From Streptomyces caelestis (GTDB taxonomy: Bacteria > Actinomycetota > Actinomycetes > Streptomycetales > Streptomycetaceae), in NCBI RefSeq assembly GCF_014205255.1, contig NZ_JACHNE010000001.1, positions 2,170,001 through 2,234,000 of the forward strand: a stretch of 64,000 bases of DNA, in the 5' to 3' direction. The notes beneath the pieces were generated by a model. It saw only the letters and a program-made list of their open reading frames with translations. It had not been told where the DNA came from and did not search any database. This document shows, in pieces, positions 40,937 to 51,931 of the stretch; the first letter of the stretch is position 1; the number at the start of each line of letters is the position of its first letter. The position numbers and the translations under genes are program-made.

Positions 40937-42682
40937 CTACGCGCTGGGACTGGCCGAGGGGCTCGGTGAGGACGTCTCGGCAGCCGCCACGGTCAGTTCG
41001 ACGGTGAGGGTCGCTCCGCCCTCGGTGTCGATGCGGAGCAGGAACGTGCCGGTGGTGTCGTCCGCGTAGAGCTTCGGCAGCTTCAGCAGGCCCTTCGCGT
41101 CCGTCTTCAGGCCGGTCAGCGTGCGTACGGCCTTTCCGTCGGCGCTCTTGAAGTAGGGGCCCTTGTCGTTGGCGGTCGGATCGTCCGCCGACTTGATGAG
41201 CGTGGCGGTGGCCGCGACGCCGTCCGCGACGGCGCCCTTGTACGTGGCCTTCACCTCGACCTGGTTGGCGAACTCGCCGCCCGGGGTGCAGGTCAGCGCG
41301 GCGTCACCGGTGCGGGCGAGGGCGTCGGCGGCGCGCTCGGTGACGGTGGCCGTGTAGTCGAGGCCCGCGACCATACGGCCCACGACGGTGGCCCGGACGG
41401 TGACGTCGCCCGTCTTCTCCCCCGCCTGGAGTGCGGGTGCGACGGCCACTCCGGAGCTGTTGGTGGCGACTGTGGCCACGCTCTCGCCGCCCGTGAACGT
41501 GGTGTCCGTGTCGCCGACGATGGTGAAGCGGATCCTGACCTTGGCGACGGCCTTTCCGGCCTTCGTCTCGGCGCGGGTGCTGATCCGCTGGGTGAACGCC
41601 TCGCCCGCCATCGCGGTGAGCTTCGCCGTCCCGGCGTCCTCCAGGTGGTGCACCGTGTCGGTGGGCGTGGGAGACGACGAGGGCGGTGGGCTCGGGGAGC
41701 CCGGCGGAGTGGTGGGCGGCTTCGGTTTCGACGTGCCGCCCCCACCGGGCTTTTCCGGCTTGGGTCGGGGCTTGGGCGTGGAGCCGCCCGCAGTCGGCGT
41801 GCCGGGCGTGCTCGGCGTGGTGGGGCTGGGGCTGGGGCTCGTCCCGGCCCCTTCGTCGCTGCGGTTGTCGGGCAGCGTGCCGGTGCCGTCGGGGATCTCG
41901 TGCGTGCCCTTGCGGTAGTACTCCAGCCACCGCATGACCAGGTTCAGGTACTCCCGCGAGTTGTTGTAGCTGAGGATCGCGCGGTCGAGGTCCTTCTGAT
42001 CGGACAAGTCCCAGTTGAAGCGGCAGAGGTAGTGGCCGGCGGCGAGTGCGGCGTCGTAGATGTTGTTGGGGTCCTTCTTGCCGTCGCCGTTGGCGTCGCG
42101 GCCTGCCCAGGCCCAGGTGGACGGGATGAACTGCATGGGGCCGACGGCCTGGTCGTAGGTGCTGTTGCCGTCGAAGGCGCCGTTGTCGGTGTCCTTGATG
42201 AGGGCGAAGCCGTTGCCGTCGAGCTGCGGGCCCAGGATCGGCGAGAGGGTGGTGCCCTCGGCGTTGACGCGGCCGCCGCGGGCCTGGCCCGACTCCACCC
42301 GGCCGATGGCGGCGAGGAGTTGCCAGGGCAGGTTGCAGCCGGGCTTGTCGTCGCGCAGCGCGGCCTCGGCCTTCTTGTAGGCGTCGAGGACGGTCGCGGG
42401 GATGCCCGCCTCGGAGGTGCCGGGGGTGGTGGGCCCCGGCCCGGTGCTCGGTGACGGGCTCGGGCTGTTGAGCGGCGGCAGGTCCGTGTAGTACGGCGAG
42501 TTGCCGGTGGCGCTGCCGTCGGAGGCACTGGCGTCGGGTGAGGGGGTGGCGTCCGCGGCGGTCTGTCTGCCGTGGTCGTTCACGCCCGGAGCCTGGGAGG
42601 CGGACAGGGCCGCGACCGCTACCGCGGCCACGGCGGTGGTCGCCGCCCCCTTGCGCAGCCTCCTGCCGAATTGCGCCGCCAT
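40937..42682 (-). CDS. Secreted lytic transglycosylase (SLT) with long C-terminal repeats
   Basis: 581 residues. A basic N-terminus and hydrophobic stretch (RRLRKGAATTAVAAVAVAALSAS) form a signal peptide. The lytic transglycosylase domain (about residues 110-285) has WQLLAAIGRVESGQARGG with the catalytic glutamate, and AVGPMQFIPSTWAWAGRDANGDGKKDPNNIYDAALAAGHYLC. A proline/serine/threonine/lysine-rich linker follows. The C-terminal 210 residues contain two beta-sandwich-like units (Ig/Big-like, with TFTGGESVATVATNSSGVAVAP and similar), probably cell-wall binding. ATG 42682 follows GGGAGGGG. Peptidoglycan cleavage during growth or sporulation is the likely role. Confidence 0.92.
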   Translation of the reverse strand: MAAQFGRRLRKGAATTAVAAVAVAALSASQAPGVNDHGRQTAADATPSPDASASDGSATGNSPYYTDLPPLNSPSPSPSTGPGPTTPGTSEAGIPATVLDAYKKAEAALRDDKPGCNLPWQLLAAIGRVESGQARGGRVNAEGTTLSPILGPQLDGNGFALIKDTDNGAFDGNSTYDQAVGPMQFIPSTWAWAGRDANGDGKKDPNNIYDAALAAGHYLCRFNWDLSDQKDLDRAILSYNNSREYLNLVMRWLEYYRKGTHEIPDGTGTLPDNRSDEGAGTSPSPSPTTPSTPGTPTAGGSTPKPRPKPEKPGGGGTSKPKPPTTPPGSPSPPPSSSPTPTDTVHHLEDAGTAKLTAMAGEAFTQRISTRAETKAGKAVAKVRIRFTIVGDTDTTFTGGESVATVATNSSGVAVAPALQAGEKTGDVTVRATVVGRMVAGLDYTATVTERAADALARTGDAALTCTPGGEFANQVEVKATYKGAVADGVAATATLIKSADDPTANDKGPYFKSADGKAVRTLTGLKTDAKGLLKLPKLYADDTTGTFLLRIDTEGGATLTVELTVAAAETSSPSPSASPSA

Positions 42683-42999
42683 AGAGTGAACCCCTCCCGT
42701 GGACGCCCGAGCGCCCGTCTCTGTCTGTCGCGCTCTTGTGTCGCGTACGCGCACTTCTGTTGCGTTCGCTCTGTTGTGACGATCGACCGGCCCGAGTGGT
42801 TGCCCTCCGACGGGCCTGTCTCCTGCCACCGGCACGGTGACCCTGGCGACCCTACGACAACTTCCTTTGCCCGGGCACCCGTTCGTGCCCGGTTTTCACC
42901 AGTTGGTCATGTGGTGAGCGCGGCGGGCGGCCGGTGTTGCGGCATCCCGCATACTGGGCCCTCCGATCGCCCTGGCAACGACCGTCATGAGGAGCCGAG
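42683..42999. other. Divergent intergenic region with long leader for the transglycosylase gene
   Basis: 317 bp without a gene. The strand leading to the transglycosylase has strong potential for structure (for instance GGCCCG...CGGGCC near 42790-42820), so a leader or riboswitch was considered. No conserved ydaO/c-di-AMP or cobalamin core could be identified by eye. A terminator-like hairpin pointing the other way lies at 42871-42896. Confidence 0.55.
42871..42896 (+). terminator. Plus-strand terminator-like hairpin with no upstream plus-strand gene
   Basis: Perfect eight-base stem CCGGGCAC / GTGCCCGG with a six-base loop, followed by TTTT on the plus strand. The nearest upstream plus-strand gene is many kilobases away, so it may end an unannotated short RNA starting within 42690-42870, or block antisense transcription. 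Confidence 0.6.
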
Positions 43000-43869
43000 T
43001 TGCCGTTCACGCTGAGCCACGCGGCGGCCGTACTGCCCGCCGTACGCATCGACGGCACCGGCCGGGGCCCGCTGGTGCCCGCCGTGCTCGTGGCGGGCTC
43101 CTTCGCGCCCGACATGACCTACTACGCGGCGAGTGTGGTGTCCGGGGCGATGGAGTTCGGTGACGTCACGCACTCGTTCCCGGGTGTGTGCACGGTCGAC
43201 GTGCTCATCGCCTGGGCGCTGGTGGGACTGTGGCTGCTGGTGCGCGAACCGCTGGTGGCGCTGCTGCCGTGGGCCCGGCAGGGGCGGGTTTCCGCGCTGG
43301 TGCGGTGCGGGGTGCCCCGTGCGCGTGTTCGGCCGTTGCTGGTGCTGCGGTGGTATGTGTCCGCGGTGCTCGGCGCGTTGACGCACGTCGTGTGGGACGC
43401 GTTCACGCATCTCGACCGGTGGGGGATGCGGCTGTTTCCGGTCCTGGGCCGGGAGGTGGCGGGCTCGCCGCTGTACTGGTACCTGCAGTACGGCGGTTCG
43501 GCGGTGGCCGCCGTCGTGATCGCCGTGTTCGTGGCACAGGCCGTGCGACGAGCGCCTGCGCGCGTGCCGGTGGGGGTCCCGGTGCTGTCGGTGCGGGACC
43601 GGTGGCTGGCGGGTGCGGTGATCGGCGGCTTCGCGCTGGTCGGGGCGGTGCAGCGGGCGTCGCGGTGGTGGGCCTACTGGGGTTCGAGCGCGAAACCGTG
43701 GGAGATCGTTCCGACGGTGTGCTTCGGAGCGGGCGCGGGGCTCGTCCCGGCGCTGCTGCTGTACGCCGTCGGAGTCAGGGTGTGGCGTCCGGCTCCGGCC
43801 CCGGACCAGGCCCCGGGCGGTCCTGACCAGGTCGATGACGCGGAGCCGAGCCGGTCGGGCGCTCGCTGA
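43000..43869 (+). CDS. DUF4184-family membrane protein
   Basis: 289 residues from TTG 43000, which follows GAGGAG. The family-typical N-terminus PFTLSHAAAVLPAVR is followed by SFAPDMTYYA and GDVTHSFPGVCTVDV, histidine/aspartate motifs of the DUF4184 type. About six transmembrane segments follow (IAWALVGLWLLVREPLVALL, VLGALTHVVWDAFTHLD, AVAAVVIAVFVAQAV, LAGAVIGGFALVGAV, LVPALLLYAVGVRVW). It resembles integral membrane metal-dependent hydrolase-like proteins of unknown role. The 3' end overlaps an opposing gene by 95 bases. Confidence 0.88.
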   Translation: MPFTLSHAAAVLPAVRIDGTGRGPLVPAVLVAGSFAPDMTYYAASVVSGAMEFGDVTHSFPGVCTVDVLIAWALVGLWLLVREPLVALLPWARQGRVSALVRCGVPRARVRPLLVLRWYVSAVLGALTHVVWDAFTHLDRWGMRLFPVLGREVAGSPLYWYLQYGGSAVAAVVIAVFVAQAVRRAPARVPVGVPVLSVRDRWLAGAVIGGFALVGAVQRASRWWAYWGSSAKPWEIVPTVCFGAGAGLVPALLLYAVGVRVWRPAPAPDQAPGGPDQVDDAEPSRSGAR

Positions 43870-44365
43870 GGGGCCCGGTGGTCGCGATGTACACGGTGAT
43901 GGTGGTGTGCGCGGGGCGGGGCCGTGGGAGCAGGGCGAGGACGAGCGTCAGGTAGCTGCGGGCCAGGTCTCCCCAGGGGCGGCAGGTCCGGCCGGGGCCA
44001 TCGGCCTTGTGTGGGTGCCGGGCCGTGGGGGCTGTGCCGCCGGTGAGACCGAGGATGGCGGACACGTCACTGGGGCTGGTGAGGCCTGTGGCAGCGGACA
44101 CTTTGCCGGCGCCCGTGCGCCCCGGGACGGCCATCACGTCGCCGGTGCCAGTGCGGCCAGTCGCAGCGGACACGTCGCCGACGCCGGTGGGATCGGTCGC
44201 CCGGCGTCCGTGGGCCAGGCGCTGCCGGAGGTCCGCCGTCGTGTGGCGCAGGGCCGTGGTGAGAGTGGCGGGGACGCGGATCGTGCTGGCGGCTGCCGCG
44301 AAGGGCGGGACCGGCGGGAGTGCCGCGCCTGGGGCCGTGCGGCGAAGGAGCGTGCGTATACCCAT
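43775..44365 (-). CDS. Hypothetical protein with 12-residue tandem repeats
   Basis: 196 residues, no domain recognised. Around residues 58-110 it has four 12-residue repeats of the pattern G-x-GDVSAATGRT. After that a hydrophobic, basic stretch WGDLARSYLTLVLALLPRPRPAHTTITVYIATTGPLSERP looks ordered. The repeat period (36 bp) is a multiple of three, which supports translation in this frame. The C-terminal 95 bases overlap the DUF4184 gene on the other strand, and no clear Shine-Dalgarno precedes ATG 44365. Accepted with moderate confidence. Confidence 0.55.
   Translation of the reverse strand: MGIRTLLRRTAPGAALPPVPPFAAAASTIRVPATLTTALRHTTADLRQRLAHGRRATDPTGVGDVSAATGRTGTGDVMAVPGRTGAGKVSAATGLTSPSDVSAILGLTGGTAPTARHPHKADGPGRTCRPWGDLARSYLTLVLALLPRPRPAHTTITVYIATTGPLSERPTGSAPRHRPGQDRPGPGPGPEPDATP
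44043..44186 (-). repeat. Four 36-bp in-frame repeats
   Basis: Units starting gtg(a/c)g on the plus strand begin at 44043, 44079, 44115 and 44151 with exact 36-bp spacing, and a partial unit at 44187. They encode 12-residue repeats in the minus-strand hypothetical protein. Confidence 0.88.
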
Positions 44366-44556
44366 GCCCGCATCTTTGCGACCGCCGGGGGCGGGGGCCC
44401 TTTCTCGGGGGCCACGCGAGTGATGTTTTCCGCGGGAGCGGGGCGGGAGCGGAGGTGGCGGATGCCCCCGGCTCCGCGCTCGGCCGAGGGCATACCCGCG
44501 TGGGCTGCTCCGGGACTGCTTCAGTGCTCCGGGACTGCTGCGCGCGATGTGTGGGA

Positions 44557-47283
44557 CTAGTGCGCCGCCGACTCCCAGTCCCGGCCCGAGCCCACCGAGA
44601 CGCCCAGCGGGACGCGGAGGTGGACGGCGTTCGCCATCTCGCGGCGGACGAGTTCCTCGGCGGCAGCCCGCTCCCCGGGGGCGATCTCCAGCACGATTTC
44701 GTCGTGGACCTGGAGCAGCATGCGGGAGGCGAGCCCGGCGTCCTTCAGTGCGCTGTCCACCTTGAGCATGGCGATCTTGACGATGTCGGCCGCCGTGCCC
44801 TGGATGGGCGCGTTGAGGGCCATCCGCTCGGCCGCCTCACGGCGCTGCCGGTTGTCGCTGTTGAGGTCGGGCAGGTAGCGGCGACGCCCGAAGAGCGTCG
44901 CCGTGTAGCCCGTCGCCCGGGCCTCGTCGACCGCCCGGCGCAGATAGTCCCGTACGCCGCCGAACCGCTCGAAGTACGCGTCCATCAGGGCGCGGGCCTC
45001 CGCCGCATCGATGTTCAGCTGCTGGGAGAGGCCGAAAGCGGACAGTCCGTAGGCCAGGCCGTACGACATGGCCTTGATCTTGCGGCGCATCTCGGCGTCC
45101 ACCGCGGTCGGCTCGACCGCGAAGACCTGGGAGGCGGCCGTGGTGTGCAGGTCCTCGCCGGAGGTGAACGCCTCGATCAGGCCCGCGTCCTCGGAGAGGT
45201 GGGCCATCACGCGCAGCTCGATCTGGCTGTAGTCGGCCGTCATCAGGGACTCGAAGCCCTCGCCGACGACGAAGCCGCGGCGGATCGCGCGGCCCTCGTC
45301 GGTGCGGACCGGGATGTTCTGCAGGTTCGGGTCCGTGGAGGAAAGGCGGCCGGTCGCGGCGACCGTCTGGTTGAACGTCGTGTGGATACGGCCGTCCGCG
45401 GCGATCGTCTTGATCAGGCCCTCGACGGTGACGCGGAGCTTGGCCTGCTCGCGGTGGCGGAGCATGATCACCGGCAGTTCGTTGTCCGTCTGGGTGGCGA
45501 GCCAGGCCAACGCGTCGGCGTCCGTGGTGTAGCCGGTCTTCGTCCGCTTCGTCTTGGGCAGGGCCAGCTCGCCGAAGAGGACCTCCTGGAGCTGCTTGGG
45601 CGAGCCCAGGTTGAACTCGTGCCCGGCTGCCGCGTGGGCTTCCTTCACCGCCTGCTGGACCGCGCCGGCGAACATCTGCTCCATGGCCTCCAGATGGGGC
45701 CGGTCGGCCGCGATGCCGTGCCGCTCCATGCGGGCGAGCAGCGCGGATGTGGGCAGCTCCATGTCGCGCAGCAGGTCCGCGGCGCCGACCTCCTCCAGGC
45801 GGCTCTCGAAGGCCTCGCCCAGGTCGAGGACGGCACGGGCCTGGATCATCAGGGCCTCGGCCTCGGCGCCCTCGTCCGCGCCGAAGGCGAGCTGGCCGTC
45901 GGCCGCGGCGGCGGGGGCCAGCTCGCGGTGCAGGTACTCCAGGGACAACGCGTCCAGGTCGAAGGAGCGGCGGCCCGGCTTGACGAGGTAGGCGGCGAGC
46001 GCGGTGTCCATGCGCACGCCCTCGACACTCCAGCCGTGCTCGGCGAAGACCCGCATCGCGCCCTTGGCGTTGTGGAAGATCTTGGGCAGGGCGGCGTCGG
46101 CGAGCCAGGCCGCGAAGGCCTTCTCGTCGGCCTCGTCCAGCTGGGAGGGGTCGAACCAGGCGGCCGCCCCGCCGGGTGCGGCGAGCGCGACCTCGGCGAC
46201 CGAGCCCGTGCCGAGCGCCCAGGCATCGACCGTGGCGACGCCGAGGGGCTGGGTGCCGTGCTCGGTGAGCCAGCCGGCCAGCTCGCCGGTGCCGAGCACC
46301 GTGCCGTCCAGCTGCACGCCGTCCGTGCTGATCGGGGTGGTCTCGGCCTCCTCGGCGCCCGGGTCGACGGCGAAGAGCCGCTCGCGCAGGGAGGGGTTGC
46401 GGATCTCCAGGGTGTCCAGGATCATCGCGACGGCCTTGCGGTCGTAGGCGGTCCGCTCCAGGTCGGCGACGCCCTTGGGGAGCTCGACCCGGCGCTCCAG
46501 CTCCGTGAGCCGGCGGTTGAGCTTGACCGCTTCCAGGTGGTCGCGGAGGTTCTGCCCGGCCTTGCCCTTGACCTCGTCCACGCGCTCGACGAGCTCGGCG
46601 AAGGAGCCGAACTGGTTGATCCACTTCGCGGCGGTCTTCTCGCCGACGCCGGGGATGCCGGGGAGGTTGTCGGAGGGGTCGCCGCGCAGGGCCGCGAAGT
46701 CGGGGTACTGCGCGGGCGTCAGCCCGTACTTCTCGAACACCTTCTCGGGGGTGAAGCGGGTCAGCTCGGAGACGCCCTTGGTCGGGTACAGCACGGTGGT
46801 GTGCTCGCTGACCAGCTGGAAGGAGTCCCGGTCGCCGGTGACGATCAGCACCTCGAAGCCCTCGGCCTCGGCCTGCGTGGCGAGGGTGGCGATCACGTCG
46901 TCCGCCTCGAAGCCGTCGACCGCGAAGCGGACGGCGCCCATCGCGTCGAGGAGCTCGCCGATCAGCTCGACCTGGCCCTTGAACTCGTCCGGGGTCTTGG
47001 AGCGGTTCGCCTTGTACTCCGTGAACTCCTGGGAGCGCCAGGTCTTGCGGGAGACGTCGAAGGCGACCGCGAAGTGCGTCGGCGCCTCGTCGCGCAGCGT
47101 GTTGGCCAGCATCGACGCGAAGCCGTAGATCGCGTTCGTCGGCTGGCCCGTCGCGGTGGTGAAGTTCTCCGCGGGCAGCGCGAAGAACGCTCGGTAGGCC
47201 AGCGAGTGCCCGTCCATGAGCATCAGTCGCGGACGGCTGCCGCCGGAGGTCTTGTCGGTCGTCTTCGATGCTGTCTCTGCCAC
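44557..47283 (-). CDS. polA: DNA polymerase I
   Basis: 908 residues from GTG 47283. The N-terminal 5'-3' exonuclease domain (about 15-300) includes MLMDGHSLAYRAFFALP, FEADDVIATLA and ILIVTGDRDSFQLVSE. The polymerase domain has motif A MTADYSQIELRVMAHLS, motif B RRKIKAMSYGLAYGLSAFGLSQQL and motif C LLQVHDEIVLEIAPGE. The middle 3'-5' exonuclease-like domain lacks the D-x-E metal ligands (VATVDAWALG is at that place), so proofreading is probably absent, as in other actinobacteria. Role: Okazaki-fragment processing and gap repair. Confidence 0.97.
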   Translation of the reverse strand: MAETASKTTDKTSGGSRPRLMLMDGHSLAYRAFFALPAENFTTATGQPTNAIYGFASMLANTLRDEAPTHFAVAFDVSRKTWRSQEFTEYKANRSKTPDEFKGQVELIGELLDAMGAVRFAVDGFEADDVIATLATQAEAEGFEVLIVTGDRDSFQLVSEHTTVLYPTKGVSELTRFTPEKVFEKYGLTPAQYPDFAALRGDPSDNLPGIPGVGEKTAAKWINQFGSFAELVERVDEVKGKAGQNLRDHLEAVKLNRRLTELERRVELPKGVADLERTAYDRKAVAMILDTLEIRNPSLRERLFAVDPGAEEAETTPISTDGVQLDGTVLGTGELAGWLTEHGTQPLGVATVDAWALGTGSVAEVALAAPGGAAAWFDPSQLDEADEKAFAAWLADAALPKIFHNAKGAMRVFAEHGWSVEGVRMDTALAAYLVKPGRRSFDLDALSLEYLHRELAPAAAADGQLAFGADEGAEAEALMIQARAVLDLGEAFESRLEEVGAADLLRDMELPTSALLARMERHGIAADRPHLEAMEQMFAGAVQQAVKEAHAAAGHEFNLGSPKQLQEVLFGELALPKTKRTKTGYTTDADALAWLATQTDNELPVIMLRHREQAKLRVTVEGLIKTIAADGRIHTTFNQTVAATGRLSSTDPNLQNIPVRTDEGRAIRRGFVVGEGFESLMTADYSQIELRVMAHLSEDAGLIEAFTSGEDLHTTAASQVFAVEPTAVDAEMRRKIKAMSYGLAYGLSAFGLSQQLNIDAAEARALMDAYFERFGGVRDYLRRAVDEARATGYTATLFGRRRYLPDLNSDNRQRREAAERMALNAPIQGTAADIVKIAMLKVDSALKDAGLASRMLLQVHDEIVLEIAPGERAAAEELVRREMANAVHLRVPLGVSVGSGRDWESAAH

Positions 47284-47464
47284 GCCCCCGATCCTGCCAC
47301 GCCCCACTGACACTCGGCCCCGGCCCCGGACCCGGCCCCGGACCCGGCCCGCGGCGGCGCGGGCGCCGGGGCGGGCCCTCGCCCCGGCCCGCCCCCACTC
47401 GATGTCACCGCCGCGTGCGAGGATCGGAGACGTACCTCACAACGCGGTCGAAGGGGAGCGTGCG

Positions 47465-49744
<2,280 letters not shown>

Positions 49745-49801
49745 GCGCTTGCTCAGCCGCAGAGGCAACCACATGATCTGGACGAACGGAGACCGGACCC
49801 C

Positions 49802-50290
49802 ATGGGTGAACAGCGGCATGTGAAGTTCCCGCAAGAGGTCATCGACGAGTACGCCGCTCTCGGTGTCGACCTCTTGGCCCTGTTCTCCGCGGGCCACCTC
49901 GGGACCCGGATGGGCGTCCAGATCGTCGAGGCGTCGGCGGACCGGGTCGTCGGGACGATGCCGGTCGAGGGCAACACCCAGCCCTACGGACTGCTGCACG
50001 GCGGGGCCTCCGCGGTGCTGGCCGAGACGCTCGGCTCGGTCGGCTCGATGCTGCACGGCGGCAGCTCCAAGATCGCCGTGGGCGTCGACCTGAACTGCAC
50101 CCACCACCGCGAGGTGCGCTCCGGCCTCGTCACCGGTGTGGCCACGCCCGTGCACCGGGGACGCTCGACTGCCACCTACGAGATCGTCATAACCGATGAA
50201 AGCGACAAAAGAGTGTGTACGGCCCGGCTGACCTGCCTGCTGCGTGATGTGAACCCGGGCGACGAGGCGCTCATCCGCGCGGCGAGCTGA
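49802..50290 (+). CDS. PaaI-family hotdog thioesterase
   Basis: 162-residue single-hotdog acyl-CoA thioesterase. The core is the motif TMPVEGNTQPYGLLHGGASAVLAETLGSVGSMLHG, with the conserved HGG, followed by KIAVGVDLNCTHHREVRSGLVTGVATPVHRGRSTATYEIVITDE. Enzymes of this type hydrolyse aromatic or medium-chain acyl-CoA. The catalytic aspartate/glutamate position falls in SAVLAETLGS. Start ATG 49802 is unambiguous in frame, 58 bp after the oxidoreductase stop. It may be cotranscribed with that gene. Confidence 0.92.
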   Translation: MGEQRHVKFPQEVIDEYAALGVDLLALFSAGHLGTRMGVQIVEASADRVVGTMPVEGNTQPYGLLHGGASAVLAETLGSVGSMLHGGSSKIAVGVDLNCTHHREVRSGLVTGVATPVHRGRSTATYEIVITDESDKRVCTARLTCLLRDVNPGDEALIRAAS

Positions 50291-50456
50291 CGGACGCCGG
50301 TCGACCGGTGCCGAGCCGGCCGACGCAGGGCCGGCCGACGTAGGGAAAACCCTGGAGGGACGGTCGTGCTCTTGTCGCGGCCGTCCCCCGGGCGCTTCAC
50401 TGGCGACGCTCCACCCCCACAGGAGAAGACCCGTCCCACCCCTAGAAGGGTTTCTC

Positions 50457-51329
50457 TTGACCTCCGTACGCGCCCTCGCCGTCACCGCTGCGGCCGGTGC
50501 CGCCGTGCTCGCCACCGCGCTGCCGTCGTCCGCCATCAACTCCTACAACGCCACGCCCGCACCCGAACGCACCGAGGTCGGCGCGCTCGTGGCCACCTGG
50601 GACGACGACGACAACCCCGCGACCCCCGACCGGGTCGACTGGGTCTGCTCCGGCACCATGATCGACGCGGACACCTTCCTGAGCGCCGCGCACTGCACCA
50701 CCGACTGGCCGGACAACGTGCGGTTCTACGTCTCCCTGGACCAGGACGTGCAGTCCGGGCTCGACGCGGCGGCGAAGAAGTACCCGGGCGACCCGGCCGC
50801 ACAGGCCGCGGCCGTCGCCGTCCAGGGCACCGCCCACTCCCACCCCGACTACCCGGGGCCCGCCTCCGACACCCACGACATCGCGGTGGTCGAACTGCCC
50901 GCCGCCCAGGTCAAGGCCCGCTGGACCTTCACCCCGGCCACCCTGCCCACCGCGAATCAGCTCGGCAGGCTGGGCTCGCAGGGGCTGAACGCCACCGACT
51001 GGTTCGTTGCCGGCTACGGCACCCAGGAAGCCGTCAACGGCCCCGGCGGCCACACCCACCCCGGCGGCGGCGTCCGCATGAAGGCGCCCGTCACCTTCAA
51101 CGCCCTCAACGACTCCTGGGCCCGTCTGGCGATGACCGCCCCGCAGGGCAACGGAGGTGCCTGCTACGGCGACTCGGGCGGCCCCAACTTCGCGGTACTC
51201 GGCGGCCGGACCGTCCTGGCCGCCACCACCATCACGGGCGACACCCCCTGCTACGCGACCAACGTGACATACCGCCTGGACACCCCGGGCGCCCGGTCGT
51301 TCCTGGCACCGTTCGTGGCCCTGCCCTGA
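50457..51329 (+). CDS. Secreted trypsin-like serine protease
   Basis: 290 residues from TTG 50457, preceded by AAGGG. A signal peptide (VRALAVTAAAGAAVLATALPSSA) is followed by the S1 protease fold. The catalytic triad is visible as SAAHC (His), SDTHDIAVVEL (Asp) and GGACYGDSGGPNF (Ser). Cysteines at WVCSG, AAHC, GACYG and TPCYA suit two disulfides. Secreted S1 proteases are common in Streptomyces culture fluids. It has a strong terminator immediately downstream, so it is a single-gene unit. Confidence 0.93.
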   Translation: MTSVRALAVTAAAGAAVLATALPSSAINSYNATPAPERTEVGALVATWDDDDNPATPDRVDWVCSGTMIDADTFLSAAHCTTDWPDNVRFYVSLDQDVQSGLDAAAKKYPGDPAAQAAAVAVQGTAHSHPDYPGPASDTHDIAVVELPAAQVKARWTFTPATLPTANQLGRLGSQGLNATDWFVAGYGTQEAVNGPGGHTHPGGGVRMKAPVTFNALNDSWARLAMTAPQGNGGACYGDSGGPNFAVLGGRTVLAATTITGDTPCYATNVTYRLDTPGARSFLAPFVALP

Positions 51330-51345
51330 CCACCTGGACGACTCC

Positions 51346-51384
51346 CGCCGCGGGGCCCGACCCACTGGGTCGGGCCCCGCGGCG
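51346..51384 (+). terminator. Very strong hairpin after the protease gene
   Basis: Perfect 18-base stem (CGCCGCGGGGCCCGACCC and its exact complement) with a three-base loop, 16 bases past the stop. There is no T-run. It isolates the protease gene from the following region and livK. Confidence 0.9.
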
Positions 51385-51931
51385 CCGTACGCCCGGGGAC
51401 GGACCCCCGCCCACGTCAATCGCTGAATCCCGGCGGGATTCCCGGGCGCGGTGCGCGCATACGGAAAAGCGCCCCGGAACGCCGGGATTCCTTTCCGATC
51501 CGTAACTCTGCGTAATTCACAAGCAATCAAGCCAAGCGGATTCTCCACATCCACAGCCGACCCCCTTTCATCCCGAACACCGCATAACCACCACCCGGTT
51601 TCGGGCCGAAGTCGCCTCGAGCAACGAATCATGTCAGGACCAAAACGACGGAACGGCCCTGCTTTCGACCAGAGCGCATCCAGGGAGTTCTCACCATGCG
51701 GACACGACGAACCGACCGGAATTCGCCCCTTCCGCCCCTCGCGTCGCGCTCTGCGATACTCCGCGGCATAACAAGAGCGTCACAGCCTTGGCCAGACCAC
51801 TCCATGATTTCGCCACACCGGCTTAGAGTCACCGCCAGTCACCGCGCCACGGGATTCGAAGTCACTTCGGTCCAGCGCTCGACTCGGCGCGTTCCATGGG
51901 GGGCGCCCGTGCCAGGGAAAGGACCTGATTC
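51385..51931. other. Long leader/promoter region before the liv operon
   Basis: 547 bp with no convincing gene on either strand. Parts (51490-51560 and 51700-51830) are notably A+T-richer than the window average and probably contain the livK promoter; a TAGAGT hexamer at 51824-51829 could be a -10 box but has no good -35. An AAAGGA at about nine bases before GTG 51932 is the ribosome-binding site. Confidence 0.55.

Noticed and set aside
42683..42999. c-di-AMP (ydaO), cobalamin or other known riboswitch in the transglycosylase leader
   Set aside because: Cell-wall hydrolase leaders often carry ydaO, so it was searched for, but no conserved core could be matched by eye. A covariance-model search would be decisive.
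51451..51771. 106-codon plus-strand open frame in the region before livK
   Set aside because: No ribosome-binding site, no recognisable motif, unbiased codon usage and lower GC; more likely promoter or leader DNA.
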